The position numbers were made by a program, and so were the translations under genes. From G963674685 sp963674685 (GTDB lineage: Bacteria; Lernaellota; Lernaellaia; JACKCT01): 64,000 nt of DNA. Where the stretch lies: NCBI GenBank assembly GCA_963674685.2, contig CAXXWT010000003.1, forward strand, positions 930,001-994,000, in the 5' to 3' direction. The first letter of the stretch is position 1; the number at the start of each line of letters is the position of its first letter. Below the pieces are notes generated by a model that was not told where the DNA came from, did no database searches, and saw only the letters and a program-made list of their open reading frames with translations. Positions 23,907-33,985 of this stretch are shown here, piece after piece.

Positions 23907-25253
23907 ATGGCGAAAAATATCTATATAAAAACATTCGGCTGCCAGATGAACGATTACGATTCCGAACGCATGTATCGGATCATGGAAGCCCGCGGATGGC
24001 GCCGCGTCGAAAAAGCCGACGACGCCGATCTCATCGTCATCAACACGTGCTCCGTTCGCGACAAAGCCGAGCATAAGGCCGTCAGCGAAGTCGGTATGAT
24101 GAAGCGGGTTAAAAGAAAGAATCCAAAGTGCGTGACCGTTCTGGCCGGATGCGTCGCGCAGCAACACGGCGAAAAATTGCTCGGCAGGGCGCCGAATCTC
24201 GATCTGGTTTTAGGAACGCACGCGCTGCATAAGCTTCCCGAGTTGGTCGAAAAGTGTCTCGAAGGCCGTAAAATGGCGCAGACCGATTGGGATTATGAAA
24301 ACCTCTATCTCGATGAAAGATATCCGGGCGCCGGCGAATCCGGGCGGCTGTCCTGGAAAGGCTCCTTGGCCTCGGGTTTCGTGTCCATCATGAACGGCTG
24401 CGACATGCGCTGTTCCTATTGCATCGTGCCGCGCGTTCGCGGCCGGGAAATTTCCAGACCCATGGTAAGCATACTGCGTGAAATCGAAGGTCTCGTATCC
24501 AGCGGGGTCCGGGAAATCACATTGCTGGGTCAGATCGTCAACCGTTACGGGCGCGACGCAAAAGACCGCCTGGCTTTTTACAACCTGTTGAAAAATGCCC
24601 TTGAAATCGAAGGCCTGAAGCGCCTGAGCTTTGCGTCAAGTCACCCGAATTATATGACGCCGGAAGTTATCGGGCTGATCGATACCGAGACAAGGCTCGC
24701 GTCCCACATCCATCTTCCCGTGCAGTCCGGATCGGACGCCATTCTCAAGGCCATGCGAAGGGGCCATACGATTAAAAAGTACAAAGAGACGGTCGGCGCT
24801 CTTCGTAAAGCGCGGGCGGGCCTTTCCGTCACCTCGGATTTAATCGTCGGCTATCCGGGAGAGAGCGAAGAGGATTTTCAGGCCACTTGCGATCTGCTCG
24901 AAGAAATCCGCTTCGACGGCCTTTTTGCGTTCATGTACTCGCCGCGTCCCGAAACTCCCGCGGAGAGCCTTGAGGAAACGGTTTCCCCCGAAGAAAAATC
25001 CGCACGCTTAAAACGGGTGCATGAAATCGCCATGCCGATTATCGAGGAAAAAAACCGCGCTCTTGTCGGAAAGACTCTCGACGTCATCGTCCACGGCTTT
25101 CATGAACGAGACGCCAAGTATTTCGGGCGAAGCTCGTGTTATCGCGTCGTTCATTTCGAAGGCGATGATCTGCGCGTCGGCGATACCGTGCGCGTCGCCG
25201 TGACAAAGGGCTTGCCGAACTCTCTGCTTGGTTCCGTAGTGGTTAGTGGCTAG
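23907..25253 (+). CDS. miaB: tRNA-2-methylthio-N6-dimethylallyladenosine synthase MiaB
   Basis: A 448-aa methylthiotransferase. The UPF0004 domain has three cluster cysteines (KTFGCQMND, INTCSVRDK, VLAGCVAQQ). The radical-SAM core has CDMRCSYCIVPRVRGRE, and a TRAM domain closes the protein. It adds the ms2 group to i6A37 in tRNAs using two 4Fe-4S clusters. The usual LGQNVN motif reads LGQIVNRYG here. I start at ATG 23907 (MAKNIYIKTFGCQMN); the longer frame to 23775 runs inside amrA. The last codons lie in a heptanucleotide repeat (TAGTGGY) that also supplies the stop. Confidence 0.93.
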   Translation: MAKNIYIKTFGCQMNDYDSERMYRIMEARGWRRVEKADDADLIVINTCSVRDKAEHKAVSEVGMMKRVKRKNPKCVTVLAGCVAQQHGEKLLGRAPNLDLVLGTHALHKLPELVEKCLEGRKMAQTDWDYENLYLDERYPGAGESGRLSWKGSLASGFVSIMNGCDMRCSYCIVPRVRGREISRPMVSILREIEGLVSSGVREITLLGQIVNRYGRDAKDRLAFYNLLKNALEIEGLKRLSFASSHPNYMTPEVIGLIDTETRLASHIHLPVQSGSDAILKAMRRGHTIKKYKETVGALRKARAGLSVTSDLIVGYPGESEEDFQATCDLLEEIRFDGLFAFMYSPRPETPAESLEETVSPEEKSARLKRVHEIAMPIIEEKNRALVGKTLDVIVHGFHERDAKYFGRSSCYRVVHFEGDDLRVGDTVRVAVTKGLPNSLLGSVVVSG

Positions 25254-25264
25254 TGGTCAGCGGT
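25237..25264. repeat. heptanucleotide tandem repeat (TAGTGGY)x4
   Basis: Four in-phase units, TAGTGGT, TAGTGGC, TAGTGGT and CAGCGGT, spanning the end of miaB (it encodes the last residues and the TAG stop) and the start of the intergenic region. It is related to the degenerate array at 13918-13952. Such 7-bp arrays can expand and contract, so the miaB C-terminus may vary between strains. Confidence 0.6.
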
Positions 25265-25387
25265 TCAAGAAATCCCAAAGGGGTGTGGGATTTGTTCCAT
25301 TCAGCCAGGTTCTCAATAAGCGATTAGTGACAAGTCGGTGTCGGCAGGCTATGGTGAAAGGGAACCGAAACGGGTGCGAAAAGGAAA

Positions 25388-25882
25388 ATGCTTATCGAAA
25401 TGGAAATATCGGCGCTGGCCATGGATCCGACGCTGAACTCACCGATGGTGATCCTCAAGGAAAAAGACGGCGACAGGATGCTGCCCATATGGATCGGCCT
25501 TCTGGAAGCCGGAGCCATCGCCGCTAAACTCGAAGGAATTGATTTATCCCGTCCCATGACCCATGACCTTTTTATGTCCGTTGTTCATGATCTTGGCGGA
25601 CAGATCACCAGAATCGTCGTCAACGATCTGGTGCAAAGCACGTTTTACGCGACGATTTGCATGACGGCCGGCGAAAAAGAGTACGCATTCGATTCGCGCC
25701 CGAGCGACTCGATCGCCTTGGCGCTTCGGGCCGATGCTCCGATTTTCGTGGATTCCGCCGTCATCGAAAAGTCCCGGAAAATCGATCTGCCCGGCTCGAA
25801 AATGGACGTGTCGGACAAGGAAAAAATGCTGGAAATTCTTGAGAATATGGACCCCGAAGATTTCGGCAAATATAAAATGTAG
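25388..25882 (+). CDS. bifunctional nuclease family protein (DUF151)
   Basis: A 164-aa DUF151 protein: MEISALAMDPTLNSPMVILK, PIWIGLLEAGAIAAKLEGI, RPMTHDLFMSVVHDLGG, YATICMTA and FDSRPSDSIALALRADAPIFV match the family throughout. Members have reported RNase/DNase activity in plants and are widespread in deltaproteobacteria, often near miaB as here. A short Asp/Glu-rich tail follows the domain. The 134-base gap from miaB starts with the heptamer repeat, so co-transcription is uncertain. Confidence 0.88.
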   Translation: MLIEMEISALAMDPTLNSPMVILKEKDGDRMLPIWIGLLEAGAIAAKLEGIDLSRPMTHDLFMSVVHDLGGQITRIVVNDLVQSTFYATICMTAGEKEYAFDSRPSDSIALALRADAPIFVDSAVIEKSRKIDLPGSKMDVSDKEKMLEILENMDPEDFGKYKM

Positions 25883-25937
25883 CAAACATTTCTCCATGAG
25901 TTTCTTTCCGAATTTATATGAGATTAAATAAAAATCC

Positions 25938-26357
25938 ATGAGATATTTTCGCGCGGTTTCTCTATATCTGCCTCCCATGGCCATGGCGGTTTTTATTTTT
26001 GCGTTATCCTCGCGTCCCATTGTGATCGGGCAGTTGCCGTTCCCGCAGGCGGACAAGCTCGCGCATTTTTTCATTTTCGGGATTTTAACCTGCCTGGTTT
26101 ATCGAGCCTGGTCCGAAGGTTTTAATAAAGGCCGGCCGGTTAATATATTTACGATATCAGCCATATTATCAGTTATTTACGGGGCGGCGGACGAGTTTCA
26201 CCAGAGATTCGTCGCGGGAAGGCAGTGCGAAGCGGCTGATCTGATGGCCGACGCTCTGGGCGCCATCGTCTTCGCAAGTCTTTGCATTTACGTCCAAAAG
26301 AAGAAAATTGCGCACAATTCGACAAGAAATGACCCTTGTGGGAAAATAAACGCTTGA
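25938..26357 (+). CDS. VanZ-family membrane protein
   Basis: A 139-aa protein with about four membrane helices and the VanZ signature: an N-terminal FIFALSSRP, then QADKLAHFFIFGILTCLVYRA (KxxHfxxYg-like) and the acidic AADEFHQRFVAGRQCEAADLMADALGA (DExhQ.f.pgR...D...D..G). Family function is unclear; VanZ gives low-level teicoplanin resistance in enterococci. Its stop overlaps the -35 region of the predicted fadN promoter. Confidence 0.85.
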   Translation: MRYFRAVSLYLPPMAMAVFIFALSSRPIVIGQLPFPQADKLAHFFIFGILTCLVYRAWSEGFNKGRPVNIFTISAILSVIYGAADEFHQRFVAGRQCEAADLMADALGAIVFASLCIYVQKKKIAHNSTRNDPCGKINA

Positions 26358-26382
26358 ACGCGCGGCAAGCCCATGATATAGC
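26354..26382 (+). promoter_or_regulatory. predicted promoter of the fadN-fadA operon
   Basis: TTGAAC (26354-26359), a 17-bp spacer and TATAGC (26377-26382), each four of six to consensus. It ends 3 bases before a 20-bp palindrome, so a repressor bound there would cover the transcription start. It gives a leader of about 145 bases before fadN. Confidence 0.45.
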
Positions 26383-26385
26383 TCT

Positions 26386-26405
26386 ATGAATGAGCGCTCA
26401 TTCAT
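26386..26405. promoter_or_regulatory. FadR/TetR-type operator, ATGAATGAGCGCTCATTCAT
   Basis: A perfect 20-bp palindrome made of TGAATGA-N4-TCATTCA. The half-sites equal those of the operator described for the TetR-family fatty-acid regulator FadR of Bacillus (WTGAATGA-TCATTCAW type). It sits just after the predicted -10 and about 130 bases before fadN, exactly where an acyl-CoA-relieved repressor should act. No regulator gene is adjacent. I saw no second copy in the window. Confidence 0.7.
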
Positions 26406-26532
26406 TTGCCGCAAGGCGATTTTAGAGCAATCAACAACAACTTAAGCTTATCGATTGTAACGGAGGTTTCAATCGCTATTGCCAAAACCTGCCGCAAATA
26501 TTTTGCTTACGATGAAAAAGGAGGCTTAACTC

Positions 26533-28926
26533 ATGGGTAGGACCATTGAAAAGGCAGCAGTTTTGGGATCGGGCGTCATGGGTATGGCGATTGCCGCGCA
26601 CCTCGCCGGTTGCGGCATTAAAGTCACCATGCTGGATATCGTCCCATTCGACAACATGCTGTCAGACAAGGAAAAGGCCGTTAAAGACACCGACAAAAAC
26701 GTTCGCAACAAGCTCGGAAACGACGCGAAGAAGATGGCTCTGAAATGGAAGCCGCCTCAATCCGCGCTGTATTCCAAGAAGGATGCGGACCTGGTGACCA
26801 TCGGCAACTTCGACGACGATTTCGCCTCCATTGGAGACTGCGATTGGATTATCGAGGTCGTAGTCGAAAGGATGGATATCAAGAAACAGATATTGGCCAA
26901 GATCGACCAGTATCGCAGCAAGGACAGCATCGTTACGACGAATACTTCGGGCCTTTCCATCAAAGGCATGAGCGAAGAATGCTCCGACGATTTTAAAAAG
27001 CATTTCATGGGCACGCACTTCTTCAATCCCGTGCGCTTCATGAAACTACTGGAGATCATTCCGCACCCGGATTCGGATCCCGAACTCCTCAAGTTTATGG
27101 AAAGCTTCTGCGCCGAGAAACTGGGCAAGGGCGTGATCTGGGGCAAAGACACTCCCAACTTCATCGCCAACCGCATCGGCGTTCACGGCATGATGTACAC
27201 CATGCATCTGATGGTCGAAGAAGGCTACCGCATGGACGAAGTCGACGCCATCGTCGGAAAGCCCATGGGACGCCCCAAGACGGCTTCCTTCGGCACCGCC
27301 GACCTGGTCGGACTCGACACGCTGAAGCATGTTTCGGAAACCGTATACAACTCGGTTCCCGATGACGCCGACCACAAATATTTCGCGCCTCCCGAGTTTA
27401 TGGCCAAAGTCGTTGAAAACGGATGGCTCGGCAAAAAAGCCAGGCAGGGCTTCTACAAGCGCGGCAAGGATAAAACCAAAATGGTTCTCGACTACAACAC
27501 CATGGATTACGTGCCCGTCGAGAAATTCAAATACGACTCGATCAAGGCCGCCAAAGAAGGCGGAGTCAAGGCTCTGATCAACGGCGACGACCGCGCCGCA
27601 AGCTTCGCGTGGAAGGTGACCGCCAAGAGCCTGTGCTATTCCGCGTCCAAGATCCCCGAGATCGCCGAAAATGTCGTGGAAATCGACCGCGGCATGCGCT
27701 GGGGCTTCAACTTCAAAAAAGGCCCCTTCGAGGGATGGGATGAAATCGGAGTTCGCGAAACCGTCGAGCGCATGAAAAAAGAGGGCATGGACGTGCCCGA
27801 GAACGTGACCAAAATGCTCGATTCCGGCGCCGAGAGCTTTTACAAAAAAGAAAACGGCAAAGAGTTCTATTACGACCTGGTGGGAGGCGGATACAAAGAA
27901 ATCGCCGCCGATCCCAAGGTCATCCGGCTCGACGAACTGCCCGCCGACAAGAAAGTCGCCGGCAACGACGGCGCTTCCATCTGGGATATCGGCGACGGCT
28001 GCCTGTGCCTTGAATTCCACACCAAGATGAACTCGGTCGACAACGAAATCATCGAGATGCAGAACAAGTTCGTGGATCTTCTCGAAGCCGACAACGAATA
28101 CAAAGCCGGCATCATCGGCAACCACGCCGACAACTTCTCCGTGGGCGCCAACATCTTCATGATCCTCATGGCCGTCAACAATGATCAGGCCGAGATGGTC
28201 GAAGCGATGGTCAAAGGCTTCCAGGACGCCAACATGCGAATGAAGTACTGCAAGGCCCCCATCGTGGGCGCCCCCGTGGGAATGGCCCTGGGCGGAGGAT
28301 GCGAAGTTCTCCTGCACTGCCACAAAGTCGCCGCCGCGGCCGAGACCTACGCCGGTCTGGTCGAAGTGGGCGTCGGCGTTCTGCCCGCCGGCGGCGGAAC
28401 CAAAGAGTTCACCATGCGCATGGTCGAAGGCATTCGCGGCGGCGCCACGCCTCCGTTGCTGCCCTTCGCGCAGAAAGCCTTCGAAGCCATCGCCACCGCG
28501 AAAGTGGCCGTGGGATTCAAAGAAGCTCAGGATTTCGGATTCTTCCGCGACTCCGACGTTATGGTCCCGAATGCGGATTACCGCTTCTACGTCGCCAAGA
28601 AAATGGCGCTGGGCATGGTCGAAGAAGGTTTCGCGCCCGGAAAGCCGAAGATGGATATTCCCGTCGCCGGCGTCAACGCCGAAGGCGCATTCAAAATCGC
28701 CGTATGGGGCATGCAGCAGTCCGGCTGGGCTACGCCTCATGACGGAACCGTCGCCGCCAAGATCGCACCGATCATCGCCGGCGGAGATCGATACGAATGG
28801 CAGACAATCAGTGAGCAGGAGCTTCTGGACATGGAGCGCAAAAACTTCATGGAACTGCTCAATGAAGACAAAACCAAGGAACGCATTTCCTATATGCTGA
28901 TGAACAACAAGCCTTTGCGCAACTAA
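26533..28926 (+). CDS. fadN: 3-hydroxyacyl-CoA dehydrogenase / enoyl-CoA hydratase fusion (FadN type)
   Basis: A 797-aa beta-oxidation enzyme with the dehydrogenase first and the hydratase last, the FadN order rather than FadB/FadJ. The Rossmann motif GSGVMGMAIAAHLAGCG begins at about residue 11; the catalytic His is in FMGTHFFNPVRFMKLLEII. The C-terminal hydratase (about 480-700) has an oxyanion loop (HADNFSVGAN), GMALGGGCEVLL and GLVEVGVGVLPAGGG, with both catalytic Glu. It oxidises and hydrates acyl-CoA intermediates in the cytoplasm. GGAG precedes the ATG. fadA follows 18 bases on, and a FadR-like operator lies upstream. Confidence 0.93.
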   Translation: MGRTIEKAAVLGSGVMGMAIAAHLAGCGIKVTMLDIVPFDNMLSDKEKAVKDTDKNVRNKLGNDAKKMALKWKPPQSALYSKKDADLVTIGNFDDDFASIGDCDWIIEVVVERMDIKKQILAKIDQYRSKDSIVTTNTSGLSIKGMSEECSDDFKKHFMGTHFFNPVRFMKLLEIIPHPDSDPELLKFMESFCAEKLGKGVIWGKDTPNFIANRIGVHGMMYTMHLMVEEGYRMDEVDAIVGKPMGRPKTASFGTADLVGLDTLKHVSETVYNSVPDDADHKYFAPPEFMAKVVENGWLGKKARQGFYKRGKDKTKMVLDYNTMDYVPVEKFKYDSIKAAKEGGVKALINGDDRAASFAWKVTAKSLCYSASKIPEIAENVVEIDRGMRWGFNFKKGPFEGWDEIGVRETVERMKKEGMDVPENVTKMLDSGAESFYKKENGKEFYYDLVGGGYKEIAADPKVIRLDELPADKKVAGNDGASIWDIGDGCLCLEFHTKMNSVDNEIIEMQNKFVDLLEADNEYKAGIIGNHADNFSVGANIFMILMAVNNDQAEMVEAMVKGFQDANMRMKYCKAPIVGAPVGMALGGGCEVLLHCHKVAAAAETYAGLVEVGVGVLPAGGGTKEFTMRMVEGIRGGATPPLLPFAQKAFEAIATAKVAVGFKEAQDFGFFRDSDVMVPNADYRFYVAKKMALGMVEEGFAPGKPKMDIPVAGVNAEGAFKIAVWGMQQSGWATPHDGTVAAKIAPIIAGGDRYEWQTISEQELLDMERKNFMELLNEDKTKERISYMLMNNKPLRN

Positions 28927-28944
28927 GGGCTAAGGAGGAATACA

Positions 28945-30174
<1,230 letters not shown>

Positions 30175-30192
30175 TATTAAGTGATTCCATGA

Positions 30193-30229
30193 ACGGCGGG
30201 GAGCAAAAACCCCGCCGTATTTATTTTTT
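30193..30229 (+). terminator. intrinsic terminator after fadA
   Basis: A 9-bp perfect stem ACGGCGGGG / CCCCGCCGT (30193-30201 and 30210-30218) with loop AGCAAAAA is followed by ATTTATTTTTTA. This is the clearest Rho-independent terminator in the window; it isolates the fad operon from aroF. Confidence 0.9.
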
Positions 30230-30391
30230 ACACACCTTTTCCCGCGCGGAAAATACCTTGTGATGTTGCATTTCATTGCCGAGAGGGTATAAAAGTGCGT
30301 TGAGTTGTTTTCATCCATTGAAATGACTGCCTGCGCGCATGGAATACGGCGCAAAGCAAAGATGCCGCCTTCAATGAGGAGTTCAAATTTT

Positions 30392-31423
30392 ATGATGATT
30401 TTAATGAGCCGCCGGGCGACTGAGGAAATGATTCAGGCGGTCATTGAAAGGCTGAGATCGCGCGGGGGCGAATTTTACAGATACGACAGCAGCCGGCGAA
30501 CCTGCCTTGAGGTTGACTTAAAAGGGGCGGGACTGGACGAAAAGGAAATGCTGCTGATGGACGGCGTGGCCGATATCATAAAACTTTCATCTCCTTTGAA
30601 ACTTGCGGGACGCGAGTGCGGGCGGGAAAACACCGTCGTCGATGTTGACGGCGTGAAAGTCGGTGGAAATGAAGTCATCGTTATAGCCGGTCCCTGCGCC
30701 GTGGAAAGCTCCGAGCAGATCGATACGATTGCGGCGACAGTGGCGGCATCCGGGGCCAGACTGATTCGCGGCGGAGCGTACAAACCGCGTACTTCCCCAT
30801 ACAGTTTTCAGGGCCTGGGCGAAGAAGGATTGCGGATGCTTCGCGTTGCGGCCGATGCGCACGGCCTGAAAGTCGTCAGCGAGGTCATGTCCATCGCGCA
30901 GATCGAAATACTCGATAAATATGCTCACGTCATCCAGGTGGGCACGCGGAATATGGCAAACTACGATCTGCTCAAGGCGCTCGGCAAGACGGATTCCCCC
31001 ATTTTGCTGAAACGCGGCATGGGTTCCACGATCCACGAGTGGCTGATGGCGGCGGAATATTTGCTGTCCGGCGGCAATAACAATGTCATCTTATGCGAAC
31101 GAGGCGTCAGGACATTCGACGCCGTCAAGGACATGATACTGGACCTGTCGGCGATTCCCATCGTGAAAAGGTTGTCCCATCTGCCCATTATCGCCGATCC
31201 GAGCCATGGAACGGGATTCAGTAATTATGTGTCGCCCATGGCGCGCGCGGCAGTCGCGGCGGGAGCCGACGGCCTGTTGATCGAGGTTCATCCGGAGCCG
31301 GAAAACGCCAAATCAGACGGCCCGCAGGCCCTTTTACCGGAACAGTTTGCTGAATTGATGACCGAATGCCGGAAAATCGCGGAAGCCATTGGAAGGAATA
31401 TTGCCGATCCAAAAGCAGATTAA
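30392..31423 (+). CDS. aroF: 3-deoxy-7-phosphoheptulonate synthase (type I-beta, AroF-like)
   Basis: A 343-aa DAHP synthase. I start at ATG 30392 (MMILMSRRATEEMIQAVIER), 11 bases after AGGAG, because this begins the ferredoxin-like N-terminal regulatory domain (1-75) typical of the Thermotoga-type enzyme. The barrel has VIAGPCAVES, RGGAYKPRTSPYSFQGLG, QVGTRNMANYDLL, LKRGMGSTIHEWL and PIIADPSHGTG with metal Cys, His, Glu and Asp. It condenses PEP and erythrose 4-phosphate as the first step to aromatics. The N-terminal domain implies feedback control by Tyr or Phe. Confidence 0.92.
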   Translation: MMILMSRRATEEMIQAVIERLRSRGGEFYRYDSSRRTCLEVDLKGAGLDEKEMLLMDGVADIIKLSSPLKLAGRECGRENTVVDVDGVKVGGNEVIVIAGPCAVESSEQIDTIAATVAASGARLIRGGAYKPRTSPYSFQGLGEEGLRMLRVAADAHGLKVVSEVMSIAQIEILDKYAHVIQVGTRNMANYDLLKALGKTDSPILLKRGMGSTIHEWLMAAEYLLSGGNNNVILCERGVRTFDAVKDMILDLSAIPIVKRLSHLPIIADPSHGTGFSNYVSPMARAAVAAGADGLLIEVHPEPENAKSDGPQALLPEQFAELMTECRKIAEAIGRNIADPKAD

Positions 31424-31468
31424 GCGGGGATAAATCCCGACATTCGCAAACATCCAGGGGATTGAACC

Positions 31469-32758
31469 ATGACGGAAAAACTATTCCATATGGACTTGAG
31501 TGAATCCCCGCTATGGAAGAAATTCCTGATTCGGTTCCTCCAATTCGTCATCCAGCTTTTTGAGCAATTCTCGAAAGATCAATGCGCCACAAGAGCTTCG
31601 GGGCTGGCCTACGCATCCCTTTTAGCTTTCGTCCCCCTCGTCGCGGTGACTTTTTCTCTGTTCACGAGTTTCTCGGCTTTTTCGGAAATGAAGGAAGGCA
31701 TCCAAAGTCAGCTGTTCAATTTTTTCATCCCCGCCAAGGGCGGCGAAATCCTTAACTACATCAATCAGTTTGCCGCCAACACCAAAACCCTTGGAGTCGT
31801 GGGAACGGTGTTTTTAATGATCACCGCCATCATGCTCTTTCAGAATATCGAAAAAAGCATTAACGGCGTCTGGCGGATAGAGAAACAGCGAAAATTCATC
31901 ACCAAGTTCGTCATTTTTACATCCGTCCTCATCTGGGGAACGGTTTTCATCGGCGCGAGTTTTTACATCACGGGAAAAGTCAAAAGCCTGATGGCCGTTG
32001 AGCACCTTTTGGAAATCGGAATCGTGTCGCGGATTTTTTTCTGGCTTTTTCCCATGGCGCTTTCGGTTCTGGCTTTTATCCTTGTGATGCTCCTGGTTCC
32101 CAACACGAAGGTCCGATGGCAAAGCGCCGCCGTGGGAGGCGCGACGGGCGGGATTCTCTGGGAAATGGCCAAGGGCGCTTTCGCGCATTATGCGGCGAAA
32201 TCGGTGAATTATTCCGTCATCTACGGCTCCCTGGCTTTGGTTCCCATTTTTCTGGTCTGGCTGTATCTGACCTGGATTATCGTGATGCTGGCGACTGAAG
32301 CGACATATGTCTACCAGCATTTCGAATCGCTCAATCGCATGAAAACACACGGAATCATGCGCGGCCGGCAAAGGCTTTTGATGTCCCTGCAGATATACCT
32401 GCTGATTGCCGCAAGGTTTTTCAAAGGCGAAAAACCGGTGGATACAGAAGAAATCATCAGGCGTTTCGCGCTGGCCACGCACCAGGCAAAAGAGCTTTTG
32501 GACGATTTTATGGCCAAAGGATTGATATCCCTGGTCGATGAACCCAAATCCGGATTTATGCCCTCCCAAACTCTGGATGAAATGCCGGCCACGCACCTGG
32601 TGACCAGGATTTTCAATTCGGCCGGCGGCGACGCCAACGACGCATTTGAGACCGATACGGACGAACTGGCGGAAAAACTGCTCGGCCGGATGGAGCAAAA
32701 AGGCCGCGACGGTTTCCACGGCAGCGTCGCGGACTTGCTGCGCTCAATGAACGCGTAA
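31469..32758 (+). CDS. YihY/BrkB-family inner-membrane protein
   Basis: A 429-aa protein with about six membrane helices in the first 280 residues and the family motifs CATRASGLAYASLLAFVPLVAV, NINGVWRIE-like SINGVWRIEKQR, and VNYSVIYGSLALVPIFLVWLYLTW. The C-terminal 130 residues are soluble and resemble a winged-helix (EEIIRRFALATHQAKELLDDFMAKGLIS). Once called ribonuclease BN by mistake; actual function unknown. It converges with the amidase gene, with only 2 bases between them. Confidence 0.9.
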   Translation: MTEKLFHMDLSESPLWKKFLIRFLQFVIQLFEQFSKDQCATRASGLAYASLLAFVPLVAVTFSLFTSFSAFSEMKEGIQSQLFNFFIPAKGGEILNYINQFAANTKTLGVVGTVFLMITAIMLFQNIEKSINGVWRIEKQRKFITKFVIFTSVLIWGTVFIGASFYITGKVKSLMAVEHLLEIGIVSRIFFWLFPMALSVLAFILVMLLVPNTKVRWQSAAVGGATGGILWEMAKGAFAHYAAKSVNYSVIYGSLALVPIFLVWLYLTWIIVMLATEATYVYQHFESLNRMKTHGIMRGRQRLLMSLQIYLLIAARFFKGEKPVDTEEIIRRFALATHQAKELLDDFMAKGLISLVDEPKSGFMPSQTLDEMPATHLVTRIFNSAGGDANDAFETDTDELAEKLLGRMEQKGRDGFHGSVADLLRSMNA

Positions 32759-32760
32759 TC

Positions 32761-33969
32761 CTACTTGCGGCTTAACGTCTGATCGTAATACAGGATAGCC
32801 TTGTAAAGGGCGTCGGCGATTTTTGCCTGAGTGCCGGGAGTATTCAGGCGCGCGGCTTCCGTCGGATTACTGACAAAACCCGTCTCCACGAGAATGGCCG
32901 GAACGCGGGAGCCGACGAGAACGAAAAAGGGCGCCTGTTTGACGCCCCGGTTGGGAAGATGAAGCGTCTTGACCAGGTTCCTTTGCACGGTGGCGGCCAG
33001 CTTTTCGCTTTCCTTCATATTTTCCGCCGAGGCGAGATCGCGAAGTATCGCCAACATGTCGTCGCCCTCGGAAAGGCCGGCGAAAATCGAATCCGTTTCA
33101 AAACGCGCCGAACGGTTTTCCTCGGCGGCCAGCATGGCGGTTTGCCTGTCCGTGGATTCAAAGGAAAGAAAAAATGTTTCAAGCCCCGTGGCCTCCCGGC
33201 GTCTGGAGCCGTTGGCGTGAATGGACAGGAAAAGGTCGGCATGGCATTTGTTGCCGATGGATGTTCTGACGTTCAGCGGAATGAAAAAATCGGATTCCCG
33301 CGTCATCACCACATCTATGCCCATGTCCTCGACGAGGCGTTCGCGCAGTTTCAGGGCAATGGCCAGATTGATGTCTTTTTCTTCGATGCCCTGCGGGGAG
33401 CGGGCGCCGGAATCGTGGCCGCCGTGCCCTGGATCCAGGACGATGCGCCGAAGGTTCTGCGCCTGATTCAGCACCTCCTTTAACGAGGGCGGCGGTTTGG
33501 CCGACAGATCCTGTATTCGGACTTGAATTCCGCAAAGCGTCGGCAGAGCTTTTTCGACGAATTCAACCGGCACGCACAACGCTCCGTTGAAAAACCGGGG
33601 AGGAGATTTCAGTCGGTAGTTTTTCAAACCGCATATGATGTGATGCGCGCCGGGGGACAGAATGATGGAAAAATCATCTTTTTTCGCGACGAGTTTTTGC
33701 GTGCGGGGCTGCCAGGAGAACGTGAAGCCAAGAGCGCTGAAAAGCTCCGGGCTGGAGATATACTCGATGTCATCGACCTGATAAACGGTTTGGACGATTC
33801 CCGGACTGCGATCTTTGCAAATGAGCATGACCTCGGCCGCGGCGCCGGATGTGAAAAGCAGTGCAAGGGACGCGACGACCAGGCAAAAGAATATCGGATG
33901 GATCGTTAAACGTTTGTCGCGTAAGAGCAAAGCAGGTTTCCCAAAGGTTCTGATCGGTTCACGGACCAT
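32761..33969 (-). CDS. N-acetylmuramoyl-L-alanine amidase (Amidase_3)
   Basis: I start at ATG 33969 (about 402 aa), which clears the upstream stop at 33986; an in-frame ATG at 34014 would overlap that gene. After an N-terminal hydrophobic export signal (IFFCLVVASLALLFTSGAAA) comes a copper-amine-oxidase-N-like beta domain (about 50-150), then Amidase_3. Zinc ligands and catalytic residues are seen in IVLDPGHGGHDSGARS, GIEEKDINL, LFLSIHANGS and PAILVETGFVSNP. It cleaves the amide between MurNAc and L-Ala in peptidoglycan during cell separation or remodelling. Confidence 0.92.
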   Translation of the reverse strand: MVREPIRTFGKPALLLRDKRLTIHPIFFCLVVASLALLFTSGAAAEVMLICKDRSPGIVQTVYQVDDIEYISSPELFSALGFTFSWQPRTQKLVAKKDDFSIILSPGAHHIICGLKNYRLKSPPRFFNGALCVPVEFVEKALPTLCGIQVRIQDLSAKPPPSLKEVLNQAQNLRRIVLDPGHGGHDSGARSPQGIEEKDINLAIALKLRERLVEDMGIDVVMTRESDFFIPLNVRTSIGNKCHADLFLSIHANGSRRREATGLETFFLSFESTDRQTAMLAAEENRSARFETDSIFAGLSEGDDMLAILRDLASAENMKESEKLAATVQRNLVKTLHLPNRGVKQAPFFVLVGSRVPAILVETGFVSNPTEAARLNTPGTQAKIADALYKAILYYDQTLSRK

Positions 33970-33985
33970 GATGGCGTCCGGCGTC

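Noticed and set aside
23907..25253. Radical-SAM gene after amrA as the missing amrS
   Set aside because: It has the UPF0004 and TRAM domains of MiaB, not the AmrS architecture.
27046..28740. Long minus-strand open frame (564 codons) opposite fadN, and similar long frames opposite 18822-21017
   Set aside because: They mirror the codon bias of strong genes on the other strand, have no family motifs and no ribosome sites.
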